From: Marivirga arenosa
Lineage (GTDB): Bacteria > Bacteroidota > Bacteroidia > Cytophagales > Cyclobacteriaceae
DNA: 64,000 nucleotides
Assembly (NCBI RefSeq): GCF_030503875.2
Contig: NZ_CP129968.2
Location: 3,374,001 to 3,438,000 of the forward strand
Reading direction: 5' to 3'
In this document: piece after piece, positions 33,654-42,179 of the stretch
How positions within the stretch are numbered: the first letter of the stretch is position 1
Layout of the letters: every line of letters begins with the position of its first letter
Program-made: the position numbers and the translations under genes
Notes under the pieces: generated by a model
The model's database searches: none
The model's input: only the letters and a program-made list of their open reading frames with translations
What the model was told of the DNA's origin: nothing

Positions 33654-34304
33654 TTATCTCCAGCCCTCTTCACCTTTTAGTGGCACAAAACTAAAATTGG
33701 AAAATACTTCTTTGGATATCTTTCTGTCAGAAACCTTTGTGAGCCTTAACATCTGTTGAGTAGTATTATCACCTACAGGGATAACAAGACACCCTCCTAT
33801 TCTTAATTGCTCAATTAACGAATTAGGGACTGTTGGAGCACCAGCAGTTACTATAATCTTATCGAATGGCGCATGAGCCTTCAATCCTTTTGAACCATCT
33901 CCTTGAAAAAAATGAATTTTGTAACCTAATTGAGGTAGGAAGTTCTTAGTCCTCTCATAGAGTGGCTTTTGATATTCAATCGTATATAGGTTGGCTCCTA
34001 AATCATGCAAAACCATTGCTTGGTAACCTGATCCAGTTCCAATTTCTAAAACTTTATCACCTGGTGAAATATTGAGTAATTGAGTTTGAAAGGCTACCGT
34101 GTAGGGCTGTGAAATTGTTTGCCCATGGCCAATCGGAAAAGCTTTATCCTGATAAGCATGTTCAAGAAATGCATTTTCAAAGAAAATATGTCTGGGTATA
34201 TTCCCCATAGCTTCTAATACTCTTTCGGAATTTATCCCTTTCTCTCGCAGCTTCTGAATGAGCCGCCTACGCATTCCCTTATGTTTATAGCTATCCTCAA
34301 CCAT
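33654..34304 (-). CDS. pcm: Protein-L-isoaspartate O-methyltransferase
   Basis: SAM-dependent repair enzyme that methylates isoaspartyl residues in aged proteins. The family segment PIGHGQTISQPYTVAFQTQLL (58-78) includes Ser65, and SAM motif I is VLEIGTGSGYQA (85-96). Length 216 is normal. It lies downstream of phhA on the same strand but is separated by a terminator, so it is probably transcribed on its own. Conceptually it complements the isoaspartyl peptidase at 1666-2748. Confidence 0.95.
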   Translation of the reverse strand: MVEDSYKHKGMRRRLIQKLREKGINSERVLEAMGNIPRHIFFENAFLEHAYQDKAFPIGHGQTISQPYTVAFQTQLLNISPGDKVLEIGTGSGYQAMVLHDLGANLYTIEYQKPLYERTKNFLPQLGYKIHFFQGDGSKGLKAHAPFDKIIVTAGAPTVPNSLIEQLRIGGCLVIPVGDNTTQQMLRLTKVSDRKISKEVFSNFSFVPLKGEEGWR

Positions 34305-34344
34305 TTTTCAAACTTATAAAATTTTGAGGATTAGAAGTGAACAA

Positions 34345-34389
34345 TCATAAAAATAAAAGGTAGAATCTCATTAAGAAATCCTACCTTTT
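34345..34389 (-). terminator. Intrinsic terminator of phhA
   Basis: On the minus strand AAAAGGTAG pairs with CTACCTTTT (34381-34389 with 34355-34363), followed by TTTTATTTTTA. It starts 8 bases after the phhA stop. Confidence 0.8.
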
Positions 34390-34396
34390 CTATTGT

Positions 34397-35134
34397 TTAA
34401 TCAATACTAATGGGTTCCTTTTTTAACCTATCCTCAATCACTTGCTCAATTTCAGGTAAAGAACTGTATAATTGTTCGTAGTCATCAATAATGAAGTACT
34501 TCGTTTGAAACTTATCCTTTCTGTAACTACTATCAATTATTTTTCCTACATCGTAATTAAAATGCTCTGGTTCATCAGAAATTGAAAATTTAGTTTCCCC
34601 TGGTGAAGAAATAATACCAGCACCATAAATTCTTAAATCCCCCTCTTCACGGATTAAGCCAAACTCAATTGTAAACCAATAAATACGACTGAGTAAATGA
34701 ATTGCCCACTCATTATCCAAATGTTTTAATCCAATTTTAGCTAATCCTTGTAAGAAGTCTACAAATGGCTGGTTCGTTAGTAATGGAATATGTCCAAAGA
34801 CATCATGAAACATGTCTGGTTCTTCTAAATAATCTAACTGTTCACGAGTTCTCAACCAAGTGGTAGCTGGAAATATTCTATTACTTAATAATTCAAAGAA
34901 TTTATCATCTTCGACAATACCAGGAACAGCCGCTACTTGCCAACCTGTTAGCTCTTTTAAATATTTATTAGTTTCCTTGAAGTTAGGAATAGCTTTTTCA
35001 GTAAAATGGATTTTATCAATTCCATCTACAAACTCCTTAGTAGCTACTTTTTTAATATTTTGAAATTGCCTTCCAAAAAGGATTCCCCAAACATCTTGGT
35101 CCTCGGCTGTGTAATTTTCATAAATCTGTTGCAT
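34397..35134 (-). CDS. phhA: Phenylalanine 4-monooxygenase (phenylalanine hydroxylase)
   Basis: Non-haem iron, pterin-dependent enzyme converting phenylalanine to tyrosine. Iron ligands His110 and His115 (MFHDVFGHIPLL) and Glu157 (IYWFTIEFGLI) are present; PGIVEDDKFFELLSNRIFP is the pterin-site region. Length 245 equals the bacterial catalytic-domain-only form. Translation starts at ATG 35134, 46 bases after the T run of an intrinsic terminator that ends a leader with a Tyr-rich ORF (35180-35358), which predicts control by tyrosine supply. It is followed by its own terminator. Confidence 0.96.
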   Translation of the reverse strand: MQQIYENYTAEDQDVWGILFGRQFQNIKKVATKEFVDGIDKIHFTEKAIPNFKETNKYLKELTGWQVAAVPGIVEDDKFFELLSNRIFPATTWLRTREQLDYLEEPDMFHDVFGHIPLLTNQPFVDFLQGLAKIGLKHLDNEWAIHLLSRIYWFTIEFGLIREEGDLRIYGAGIISSPGETKFSISDEPEHFNYDVGKIIDSSYRKDKFQTKYFIIDDYEQLYSSLPEIEQVIEDRLKKEPISID

Positions 35135-35179
35135 GTTGATAATAATTAAATTTTAATGTTAGTGTTTAAATTTGGACAT

Positions 35180-35211
35180 AAAAAAAGCCCGATTCCATTG
35201 GAACCGGGCTT
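35180..35211 (-). terminator. Attenuator (intrinsic terminator) in the phhA leader
   Basis: On the minus strand a 12-bp stem with one G-U pair: 5' arm AAGCCCGGTTCC (35211-35200), loop AAT, 3' arm GGAATCGGGCTT (35196-35185), then seven Ts (35186-35180). It lies between the leader ORF stop and the phhA ATG. The octamer GGAATCGG of the 3' arm is also present upstream at 35273-35266, where it can pair with the 5' arm CCGGTTCC as an antiterminator. It would also stop read-through from dnaN. Confidence 0.9.
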
Positions 35212-35237
35212 GGTATATTTTTTATTTAAAATATGTC

Positions 35238-35321
35238 TTACAAAATATGCATAACACTACCATTACCGATTCCTTTCGGGGACTGATAATAGTAATAATA
35301 TGTGTTGTGCGTGAAATTCAT
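35238..35321 (-). CDS. phhA leader peptide with five consecutive Tyr codons
   Basis: A 27-codon ORF on the minus strand, ATG at 35321 and TAA at 35240-35238. Residues 7-13 read TYYYYYQ; Tyr codons 8-12 occupy 35300-35286. Its ATG lies about 5 bases from a -7 element, so the transcript is nearly leaderless. It sits before an intrinsic terminator and the gene for a tyrosine-producing enzyme, the layout of an attenuation leader (as in the trp, his and pheA systems). Ribosome stalling at the Tyr run would leave GGAATCGG (35273-35266) free to form the antiterminator; unhindered translation would allow the terminator. Function is inferred; the ORF and repeats are direct observations. Confidence 0.85.
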   Translation of the reverse strand: MNFTHNTYYYYYQSPKGIGNGSVMHIL

Positions 35322-35326
35322 TGAAG

Positions 35327-35358
35327 CAAATATATGTTGTGATAATTATAAAACCAAA
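35327..35358 (-). promoter_or_regulatory. phhA promoter (-33 TTTG, -7 TAtaTTTG)
   Basis: -33 TTTG at 35358-35355 and -7 TATATTTG at 35334-35327 on the minus strand, spacer exactly 20 bases, a full match to the Bacteroidota promoter pattern. It begins 11 bases after the dnaN stop codon. The start site would be at or within a few bases of the leader-peptide ATG (35321). Confidence 0.85.
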
Positions 35359-35368
35359 TTAATTTCAA

Positions 35369-36493
35369 TTATACATAATTATTTAACATCACTGGCATAA
35401 CCAATAATAAGATATCTTCATTCTCATCCATATCAGAAGGGAATAATAAACCAGCTTTATTAGGTGCTGACATATCAATACTAATTTCTTTGCTATCAAG
35501 GTTATTCAGCATCTCGATTAAGAATTTAGCATTAAATCCGATTTCAATATCATCTCCATTATGTTCACAAGCCATTATCTCACTTGCTTCATTAGAGAAG
35601 TCTAAATCCTCTGCGAAGATTTGTAATTCACTCCCATTAATTTTTAATCGAACCTGATGTGTCGTCTTATTCGCATAAATGCTAATCCTTTTCAAAGAAG
35701 CCATAAACTCTTGACGGTTGATGGTCATCTTGATGTTGTTTTCCGCAGGAATTACATTTTCATAGTCTGGGAAACGCTCATCCACTAATCTACAGATTAG
35801 TTTAATGTTATTAAACTTGAAATAAGCATTAGACATATTAAATTCTACCGCTACGTTTACATTTTCAGCAGGCAGGCTATTTTTCAATAATGAAAGTGCT
35901 TTTCTAGGAATGATAATTCCAGTACCAGCATCAGAAGCCACATCCACTCTTCTGTAACGGATTAATCTGTTACCATCGGTTGCTACAAAAGTTGTATTGG
36001 TTTCATCAAACTTAACATAAACACCGCCCATAGCAGGACGAAGCTCATCGTTGCTTGTAGCATAAATGGTATGGTTGATAGCAGTTGCTAAAACATCTGC
36101 TGAAATATCTACTGTATCAGGGTTTTCAACTTCCTGTACTTTAGGGAAGTCTGTAGCATTTTCTCCTGCAAGCTTATAGCGTCCATTGTCAGAGCTAATT
36201 TCGATACTGTAGGTTTCCTCATCTATTGAGAAAGTTACAGGCTGCTCTGGTAAATTTTTAAGCGTATCCATCAAAATCCTAGCAGGTACCGCAATACTTC
36301 CATTTTCCGATGATTCTACATCAATTTCAGTAATCATGGAAGTTTGTAAATCTGAAGCTGTAATGGTTAATAATCCATCTTGAATTTCAAATAAGAAATT
36401 CTCTAAGATGGGAACCATTGGATTGGTTGAAATAACTCCATTAATGGATGAAATTTGCTTTAATAATGCAGATGAGGATACTAAAAATTTCAT
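35369..36493 (-). CDS. dnaN: DNA polymerase III beta subunit (sliding clamp)
   Basis: Ring-shaped processivity clamp of the replicative polymerase. N-terminus MKFLVSSSALLKQISSINGVI and the three-domain clamp pattern are clear (IPARILMDTLKNLP-like segment as AVPARILMDTLKNLP, GVYVKFDETNTTFVATDGNRLIRYR, and the C-terminal LLVMPVML before NNYV). Length 374 is normal. It is not next to dnaA or recF here. A consensus -7 element lies about 75 bases upstream. Confidence 0.97.
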   Translation of the reverse strand: MKFLVSSSALLKQISSINGVISTNPMVPILENFLFEIQDGLLTITASDLQTSMITEIDVESSENGSIAVPARILMDTLKNLPEQPVTFSIDEETYSIEISSDNGRYKLAGENATDFPKVQEVENPDTVDISADVLATAINHTIYATSNDELRPAMGGVYVKFDETNTTFVATDGNRLIRYRRVDVASDAGTGIIIPRKALSLLKNSLPAENVNVAVEFNMSNAYFKFNNIKLICRLVDERFPDYENVIPAENNIKMTINRQEFMASLKRISIYANKTTHQVRLKINGSELQIFAEDLDFSNEASEIMACEHNGDDIEIGFNAKFLIEMLNNLDSKEISIDMSAPNKAGLLFPSDMDENEDILLLVMPVMLNNYV

Positions 36494-36568
36494 AGTTTTT
36501 TATTTAGTGCTCGCTTTCAAAATAACTGTAAAAGCTCAGCTATAAACTTCTTGATTTTTTATTACCAA

Positions 36569-36576
36569 CAAAGTTA
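36569..36576 (-). promoter_or_regulatory. Putative dnaN -7 element (TAacTTTG)
   Basis: Exact TAnnTTTG on the minus strand, 75 bases before the dnaN ATG (36493). The nearest TTTG upstream (36592-36589) is only 12 bases away, too close for a standard -33. Confidence 0.5.
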
Positions 36577-36728
36577 AAAATTAATTTGCAAATCTATACT
36601 TTATAGCGCATTTCCCAACTAAAAATTAGTAAATGAAATCAATTTTTAATAAAAGACTGAAATGTGATATAAATTTAGTTAAGGAATTTAAGCTAAAAGC
36701 TTAATATGATAGAATAAATCTGGTGGAC

Positions 36729-37673
36729 TCAAAGCAATTTTTCTAATTCAATCCATATTTTCTCCATCCTTTCGTTTCGGATAGCTGCCCATTCATTATC
36801 ATTAATATGAACTAAATACGCATTAAATTCAGGATTTTTAAAGAGCTTTAAATCTAAGTTCTCATTATCATCTAATGCATTAATTATGATAGAACCTGCC
36901 TCTTGGAAGCTTTCTTTCTTTTCTAATGCAATATGATCAGAAGGTAAAAACTGATCCACAAAAAAATAATTGAATCGTTCCACAAAATTCATGACTTTGG
37001 CTGTATCTGCTTTTTCGTTCTGTAAGCGCAATAATTGATCTTCATACTTAAATACTAGTTCTTTTTGATTGGGCCTATCAATTGTAAGGCTTACCATATC
37101 TTGCCAAATCCCATCAAAAATAACTCTATCTCTCCAATCACTTTCAGACACTTCAAATATCCCTGCAACATAACTTTGGTAACCTGGCAGCTGTACTAAA
37201 TAAACTTCATCCCCTTTAATAAAATAAGATTTTAGAGCTTGAAAATCTCCTCCCACCGTATAGGAATTAATTAATTCATTTTGACCATAAATATTTACAC
37301 TCACTCCAGTATCCAATACTTGCTGCTTAATTTCTTCTGCAGTTTCATTTACCAAAGCTCTTTGAATACTAATTTCTTCTAATAATTTAAAAAACACTTG
37401 CTGCATAGAAGCATCTAATCGATATTCTTCATTTACTGTCCAATAGCTTGATTTCTTTTCTATTGTATTAGATATCCCCTCTCCATTAATCTCTATTCTT
37501 GAAATATTTTCAAAGGCATTTTGAATTGAAAACAGATCCTTTTCAAAAGTAGTAGTACGCCTTTCGTATGGGTTATAATTATATACAATTATGGTACATA
37601 AGACCATAACAATTAAGATCGACAGTAAAGATATATTCTTTTTAGATTGAGCTTTATTCATTGAATTTGGCAT
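36729..37673 (-). CDS. DUF4340-type protein, last gene of the gld operon
   Basis: 314 residues. One N-terminal membrane helix at about 13-31 (ISLLSILIVMVLCTIIVYNY), then an extracytoplasmic domain with the DUF4340 pattern (NISRIEINGEG...W, repeated later as MVSLTIDRPNQKELVFKYEDQLL). Its first 20 bases overlap the end of gldG, so it is coupled to it. DUF4340 proteins are commonly encoded after GldG-like ABC components; a role in the same complex is inferred. An ATG four codons later (37661) is an alternative start. Confidence 0.8.
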   Translation of the reverse strand: MPNSMNKAQSKKNISLLSILIVMVLCTIIVYNYNPYERRTTTFEKDLFSIQNAFENISRIEINGEGISNTIEKKSSYWTVNEEYRLDASMQQVFFKLLEEISIQRALVNETAEEIKQQVLDTGVSVNIYGQNELINSYTVGGDFQALKSYFIKGDEVYLVQLPGYQSYVAGIFEVSESDWRDRVIFDGIWQDMVSLTIDRPNQKELVFKYEDQLLRLQNEKADTAKVMNFVERFNYFFVDQFLPSDHIALEKKESFQEAGSIIINALDDNENLDLKLFKNPEFNAYLVHINDNEWAAIRNERMEKIWIELEKLL

Positions 37674-39345
37674 ATTTTCTTTTCCTCCAATAAAATCTTA
37701 TTAGTCCGAATAAAACAATCAAAAGGATTGGTAAGGCAACATTCAATAGTTGCATCAAAAGCTTATCTTCTTGAGCTTTCACCTTATCTAAGGGTCTAAT
37801 TTTTAAATCTTTACTCCTAGAGATTATTAATCCATCATCATCCAATAAGTAATTCAACATATTAAGAATTAACTGCTCATTAGCAAAGTTTGAGGGGCGA
37901 TTGGCATATGGATCAACACCTAATGGAAATGGTTGATTATTCTTTTTATTAATTTCACTTAAAAGCAAGTCACCATCAGAGGCCACAATAATTGAATTAC
38001 TTTCACTTTTATTTAATCTTTTACTCTCATCTTTACCTTTAGGCACCAGTCTGTTTTGATAGGCTGAATTAAATTCCCCCTCTAACAAATAAGTGACCGG
38101 AACATTCTTTTTATTAAAATTCTCAGGTTTAACATCTTCTTTTAAACTTTCAAAGCTGATATGGATAGGTCCATTTAAAACTCGAGTATAATCAGATGTA
38201 AAAATTAAGGGTGTTTTTGTTATGTCAGGAGCTAAAACAGTATCAATGGAACTAACAAATTTCCCATAAACTGCATCCATATTTCTAACTATGGGATGAT
38301 CAGCGTAATTATTTAAGATGATATAATAAGGCCATGGCAAAAGTTGTATTTGAGCATCTTTACCCAAATTACCTGTAACAATTGGGAAGTTCCCACTATT
38401 TACATCTTGAATGATATCCTTATTGACTCTTACGCCATATTTAAATAGTAAATCATCTAAACCTGTTTCTACAGGTAATGCCAGTGCTCCATAATCCTTT
38501 ATGGAATCCACATCCATCATTAAACCATCTAAAAAGAATAAACTTTTACCACCCTTCATGATATATTGATCAATATCGTATAATTCAGAATTCGAGAAAT
38601 CTTTAGTTGGTTTTATAAAGATTGCAGCATCAAAATTCTGAAGTCTTGCAGTATTCTGTACCGGAATTAAATCATATTTCTGAGATACGGCATCCTTCAA
38701 TCCTTTTAACACACTTCCTGATGCAGATTCTTTAGATTGATAGAGAGCAATACTTTTTCGATCTACATTTGCCAAGCTTTTAATAGCATTAGCGAGCTCA
38801 TATTCAATATTCTCAATAGATTGAGTGATAGCTTCGCTAGCCCCAGCTGCATTATTACCGTTTAATAAAATTACAGGTAAGCTTTTTCCACCGTATGATA
38901 TTTCTGCTCCGGGAAAAATCAGTTTCTGAGATTTCTTTCCATCCTTATTATCGAAAACGGTAGTAGGTTGAATTCCCTTATCAATAAGGTATCTATAAAA
39001 TTCATTTCTAGCGTTTGCTGAACTAGCTTGATCAGGATTCACAAAATTATATTGCAGATTTCCATATGCATAAGTTTTGAATTGCTCTAAGGTTTGCTTT
39101 ATGGCCGTCTGCAATCTTGTAAATTCAGAATTAATATCACCTTCTAAATAGACTTCAACATAAACGGGTTCTTCTAGATTTTTTAAGAGCGTGATCGTAG
39201 CATCATTCATAGAAAACCTATTCTCCTCTGTCATATCAATACGAAATATCTGATATCGAAAACCGAGATTAACTAAAACTACTAATGTGAATAGTATTAG
39301 AAATTTAAGTATGTATTCCGTTGATTTCCTTTTTAAGAATTCCAT
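37654..39345 (-). CDS. gldG: Gliding-motility ABC transporter auxiliary component GldG
   Basis: 563 residues. N-terminal helix (about 13-30, LKFLILFTLVVLVNLGF), large extracytoplasmic region with the GldG/ABC_transp_aux pattern (RFSMNDATITLLKNLEEPVYVEVYLEG; LFFLDGLMMDVDS) and a C-terminal membrane helix at about 535-553 ending in a basic tail (RFYWRKRKYAKF). In Flavobacterium, GldA, GldF and GldG are required for gliding. It overlaps gldF by 13 bases and the DUF4340 gene by 20. Confidence 0.93.
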   Translation of the reverse strand: MEFLKRKSTEYILKFLILFTLVVLVNLGFRYQIFRIDMTEENRFSMNDATITLLKNLEEPVYVEVYLEGDINSEFTRLQTAIKQTLEQFKTYAYGNLQYNFVNPDQASSANARNEFYRYLIDKGIQPTTVFDNKDGKKSQKLIFPGAEISYGGKSLPVILLNGNNAAGASEAITQSIENIEYELANAIKSLANVDRKSIALYQSKESASGSVLKGLKDAVSQKYDLIPVQNTARLQNFDAAIFIKPTKDFSNSELYDIDQYIMKGGKSLFFLDGLMMDVDSIKDYGALALPVETGLDDLLFKYGVRVNKDIIQDVNSGNFPIVTGNLGKDAQIQLLPWPYYIILNNYADHPIVRNMDAVYGKFVSSIDTVLAPDITKTPLIFTSDYTRVLNGPIHISFESLKEDVKPENFNKKNVPVTYLLEGEFNSAYQNRLVPKGKDESKRLNKSESNSIIVASDGDLLLSEINKKNNQPFPLGVDPYANRPSNFANEQLILNMLNYLLDDDGLIISRSKDLKIRPLDKVKAQEDKLLMQLLNVALPILLIVLFGLIRFYWRKRKYAKFNE

Positions 39346-40067
39346 TTTCTTAATTTTAATACCATATAGGTGGCTCCAAGAAACAAGCTACTGATAGAAA
39401 TGAAATATAATACATCTCTAAAATCAATCACTCCTTTACCCAATGCATCATAATGTGCCAACATGCCAATTTTATCAATTTGAATATCCAATTCAGAAAC
39501 AAAAGCTAAATCTGAAATAGAAGAAAATCCCATAAAAACTATGAAGCTTATGAAAACGGCAATGATGAAGGACACGATCTGATTTTCTGATAATGATGAT
39601 GAGAAAATACCAATTCCAGTATATGAAGAAGCTAGAAATAATAAGCCAATATAGGCTCCAATTATCCCTGCAGTATCAATATTCCCTACAGGATTACTCA
39701 AATAAGACAGTGAGAAATAGTATACTAATGTTGGAATAAGAGAAATAAAAACAAGAACTAATCCTGCAAAATATTTACCTAATAGAAGTTTTAATTCTGT
39801 AATAGGTTTTGTCATCAATAGCTCAAAAGTACCGCTTTTGGTTTCTTCAGCTAAGGCTTTCATGGTTATGGCAGGAATAAGAAACATCAAAACATAAGGA
39901 GCTAGATTGAAAAATATCCCCATATCTGCATAGCCATATTCAAAAATCGCAGTATCAGGAAAAACCCATACAAGCAGTCCCATACTGACTAAAAAAACAC
40001 CCATTACCAGATAGGCAATTAGTGAATTTAAAAAGCTATTTATTTCCTTTTTAAAAATACTCCACAT
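39333..40067 (-). CDS. gldF: Gliding-motility ABC transporter permease GldF
   Basis: 244 residues with six hydrophobic segments (first about 15-40, last about 220-240), start MWSIFKKEINSFLNSLIAYLVMGVFLV and motif FLIPAITMKALAEETKSGTFELLMTKPI typical of the ABC-2 permease/GldF group. It starts 4 bases after gldA ends and overlaps gldG, so the three subunits are co-translated. Confidence 0.93.
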   Translation of the reverse strand: MWSIFKKEINSFLNSLIAYLVMGVFLVSMGLLVWVFPDTAIFEYGYADMGIFFNLAPYVLMFLIPAITMKALAEETKSGTFELLMTKPITELKLLLGKYFAGLVLVFISLIPTLVYYFSLSYLSNPVGNIDTAGIIGAYIGLLFLASSYTGIGIFSSSLSENQIVSFIIAVFISFIVFMGFSSISDLAFVSELDIQIDKIGMLAHYDALGKGVIDFRDVLYFISISSLFLGATYMVLKLRKWNS

Positions 40068-40071
40068 GGGA

Positions 40072-40980
40072 TTAATTATTTTGAGTAAGTTTTCGAAACA
40101 CTTCTTCCATATTCCCTTTCTCTAGAGAGATACCAATCAATTCTACATCATTTTGACCTGCCCACTTAAATATTTCTTTCCTAATATCACTTGTTGTCTC
40201 AAACAAATACTCAACCTTATTAATCATTTTAAGATTATTAACCTCAGCGTGTTGCGACCAATATGATAAATCAGATTCAGATTCTAATTCTACCTTAATA
40301 GTGAACTTCTCCTTTTCATCCGTTAACTCATTTACAAGCTGATCCGCTACAATCGTCCCTTCTTTAATAATGATTGCCCTATTACACATAGCTTGCACTT
40401 CCTGCATAATGTGCGTGCTAAGGAGCACTGTTTTATCCTTACTGATCGACAAGATTAAATTCCTTATTTCAATAATTTGGTTTGGATCAAGACCTGTGGT
40501 TGGCTCATCTAAAATCAAAACAGAAGGATCATGGACCAAAGATTGAGCTAAGCCTACTCTTTGTCGGTAGCCTTTTGAAAGTGTTCCAATTTGCTTATTC
40601 TGCTCTTTGGTTAATCCGCAAAGCTCAACTAATTCTGCAACTCTGTTCTTTAATTCAGAACCTGATAATCCATAGATACCTCCACAAAACCTAAGAAATT
40701 CATGAACATACATATCTAGATATAAAGGATTATGCTCTGGCAAATAACCAATATGTTTTTTTACTTCAAGAGGATTTTGGGAAACATCAATTTCATCAAC
40801 CAATATTTGTCCAGAATCAGAAGGTAAAGTACCCGTTATCATTTTCATGCTAGTTGATTTACCAGCACCATTTGGCCCTAGGAAACCCACAATATTTCCT
40901 TTTTTTATTTCAAAGGAAATAGTATTCACTGCGATTTGCTCGCCAAAAGTTTTAGTAAGATCCTTAACGAAAATGGACAT
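40072..40980 (-). CDS. gldA: Gliding-motility ABC transporter ATP-binding protein GldA
   Basis: 302 residues. Walker A FLGPNGAGKST (33-43), signature LSKGYRQRVGLAQSL, Walker B LILDEPTTGLDP, then the C-terminal extension of GldA/YhaQ-type ATPases. First gene of gldA-gldF-gldG-DUF4340. The promoter is readable directly upstream (41011-41042). In some gliding bacteria gldA is unlinked from gldFG; here all are contiguous, which supports one complex. Confidence 0.93.
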   Translation of the reverse strand: MSIFVKDLTKTFGEQIAVNTISFEIKKGNIVGFLGPNGAGKSTSMKMITGTLPSDSGQILVDEIDVSQNPLEVKKHIGYLPEHNPLYLDMYVHEFLRFCGGIYGLSGSELKNRVAELVELCGLTKEQNKQIGTLSKGYRQRVGLAQSLVHDPSVLILDEPTTGLDPNQIIEIRNLILSISKDKTVLLSTHIMQEVQAMCNRAIIIKEGTIVADQLVNELTDEKEKFTIKVELESESDLSYWSQHAEVNNLKMINKVEYLFETTSDIRKEIFKWAGQNDVELIGISLEKGNMEEVFRKLTQNN

Positions 40981-41010
40981 TCAGAATTCTGTGATTTTGT
41001 TTGATGAACG

Positions 41011-41042
41011 CAAAAATAGCGTAATAATTATATATAATTCAA
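41011..41042 (-). promoter_or_regulatory. gldA operon promoter (-33 TTG, -7 TAttTTTG)
   Basis: Minus-strand -33 TTG at 41042-41040 and -7 TATTTTTG at 41018-41011 with a 21-base spacer, giving a start about 25 bases before the gldA ATG. It lies 9 bases beyond the stop of the site-2 protease gene. Confidence 0.75.
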
Positions 41043-41051
41043 GTTCCTGAA

Positions 41052-42179
41052 TTAATCTAATATTAAAGGTTCAAAACTAAAGCAGATGATAAATATTATA
41101 AGACATAACCATCCTAAAACTTTTCTTCCTGTACTCAATGATCTATCATCTGGAGCTATCGGATGTTTTACCCCAATAAATCTACCTAATAAAAACACAA
41201 ACAATAAATAACCAGAAAAACCTGTGATGGAAGGAAACAAATAGGTAGTTAAGTATTGGGCAGCAAACATACCAACCGCAATCATCCAAGTAGTACTCTT
41301 ATCAAAGCCTAATCCTCTGAATGACATAAATAAAAAACCGATGTAGGAAACACTATATAAAAGCATTGAACTTATTGGAATTCCAGCAGTAATTAGACCC
41401 AGTCCTGCCATGAATGTGAATATCATATATAATCCAAAAGCGATATAAAAGTGGTTTTTTGCTCCAAAAAGACCATATATAACATGCCCACCATCTAGTT
41501 GACCGATAGGAATTAAATTTAAAGCAGTAAAGAAAAGTGCAAGAAATCCAGCAAATAAATAAGGATAATGAATAATCTCTTTATGATTTGGTAATCGATC
41601 AGGATCTGCAACATACTTTTCAAACCATGAGAATAATAGATTATTTCCTAGACTTAAACTAACTATCTCTTCATCATCATATACATGATTAGCGTAATCT
41701 AAACCATATTGCTCATACTCTGGATGAATTTCAAATATATATTCAGGTTCCGGTAAATTTGTAAATCCATAAAATAATACACCTAATGCAGCAATGAACC
41801 CGGCTATCGGACCTGCTATTCCAATATCAAAAAATTGTTTTCTTGATCGTATTGGTCCAACAATTCGAATTAAAGCGCCAAATGTACCGAAAGAAACTGA
41901 GCTGATAAATCCTAGCCACATTGGAATGTAATTGGGTAAAGTGACTTCAACTTTATGGTATTTAGCTGTAAAAAAGTGACCAAATTCATGAACAGTTAAA
42001 ATAAATAGAAATGGGATTGAATACTCCATTCCTGCAACGAAATCTGACCAAGAATAATCAGGAGAATAAAATATAAATTTACTCGTAATCCATTCAGAAC
42101 CCGCAAGAGTAGTGGTAATAAAAGTAATTACAAATAGTAATATCTTTTTTAGGTAGTAGCGAGCATTTTTCTCAATCAT
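41052..42179 (-). CDS. Site-2 protease-family membrane zinc metalloprotease (M50)
   Basis: Intramembrane protease with about seven hydrophobic segments. Zinc motif H64-EFG-H68 (TVHEFGHFFTAKY) and third-ligand motif NLIPIGQLDGGH with Asp229 are both intact. A loop of about 65 residues (about 140-205) separates them. Length 375 fits. Members cleave membrane-bound regulators or lipoprotein leaders; the substrate is unknown and no sigma/anti-sigma gene is adjacent. Its ATG overlaps the HAD gene stop by 4 bases. Confidence 0.92.
   Translation of the reverse strand: MIEKNARYYLKKILLFVITFITTTLAGSEWITSKFIFYSPDYSWSDFVAGMEYSIPFLFILTVHEFGHFFTAKYHKVEVTLPNYIPMWLGFISSVSFGTFGALIRIVGPIRSRKQFFDIGIAGPIAGFIAALGVLFYGFTNLPEPEYIFEIHPEYEQYGLDYANHVYDDEEIVSLSLGNNLLFSWFEKYVADPDRLPNHKEIIHYPYLFAGFLALFFTALNLIPIGQLDGGHVIYGLFGAKNHFYIAFGLYMIFTFMAGLGLITAGIPISSMLLYSVSYIGFLFMSFRGLGFDKSTTWMIAVGMFAAQYLTTYLFPSITGFSGYLLFVFLLGRFIGVKHPIAPDDRSLSTGRKVLGWLCLIIFIICFSFEPLILD

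Noticed and set aside
35180..35211. Simple dnaN terminator with no role in phhA control
   Set aside because: The phhA promoter lies between dnaN and this hairpin, so the hairpin is inside the phhA transcript; it may serve both purposes.
35135..35368. T-box riboswitch controlling phhA
   Set aside because: No T-box sequence or specifier-loop architecture is visible; a translated Tyr-rich ORF explains the leader better.
36688..36704. TTAAGCT/AGCTTAA palindrome after the gld operon as terminator
   Set aside because: Seven AT-rich pairs and no T run on the transcribed strand; too weak to call.
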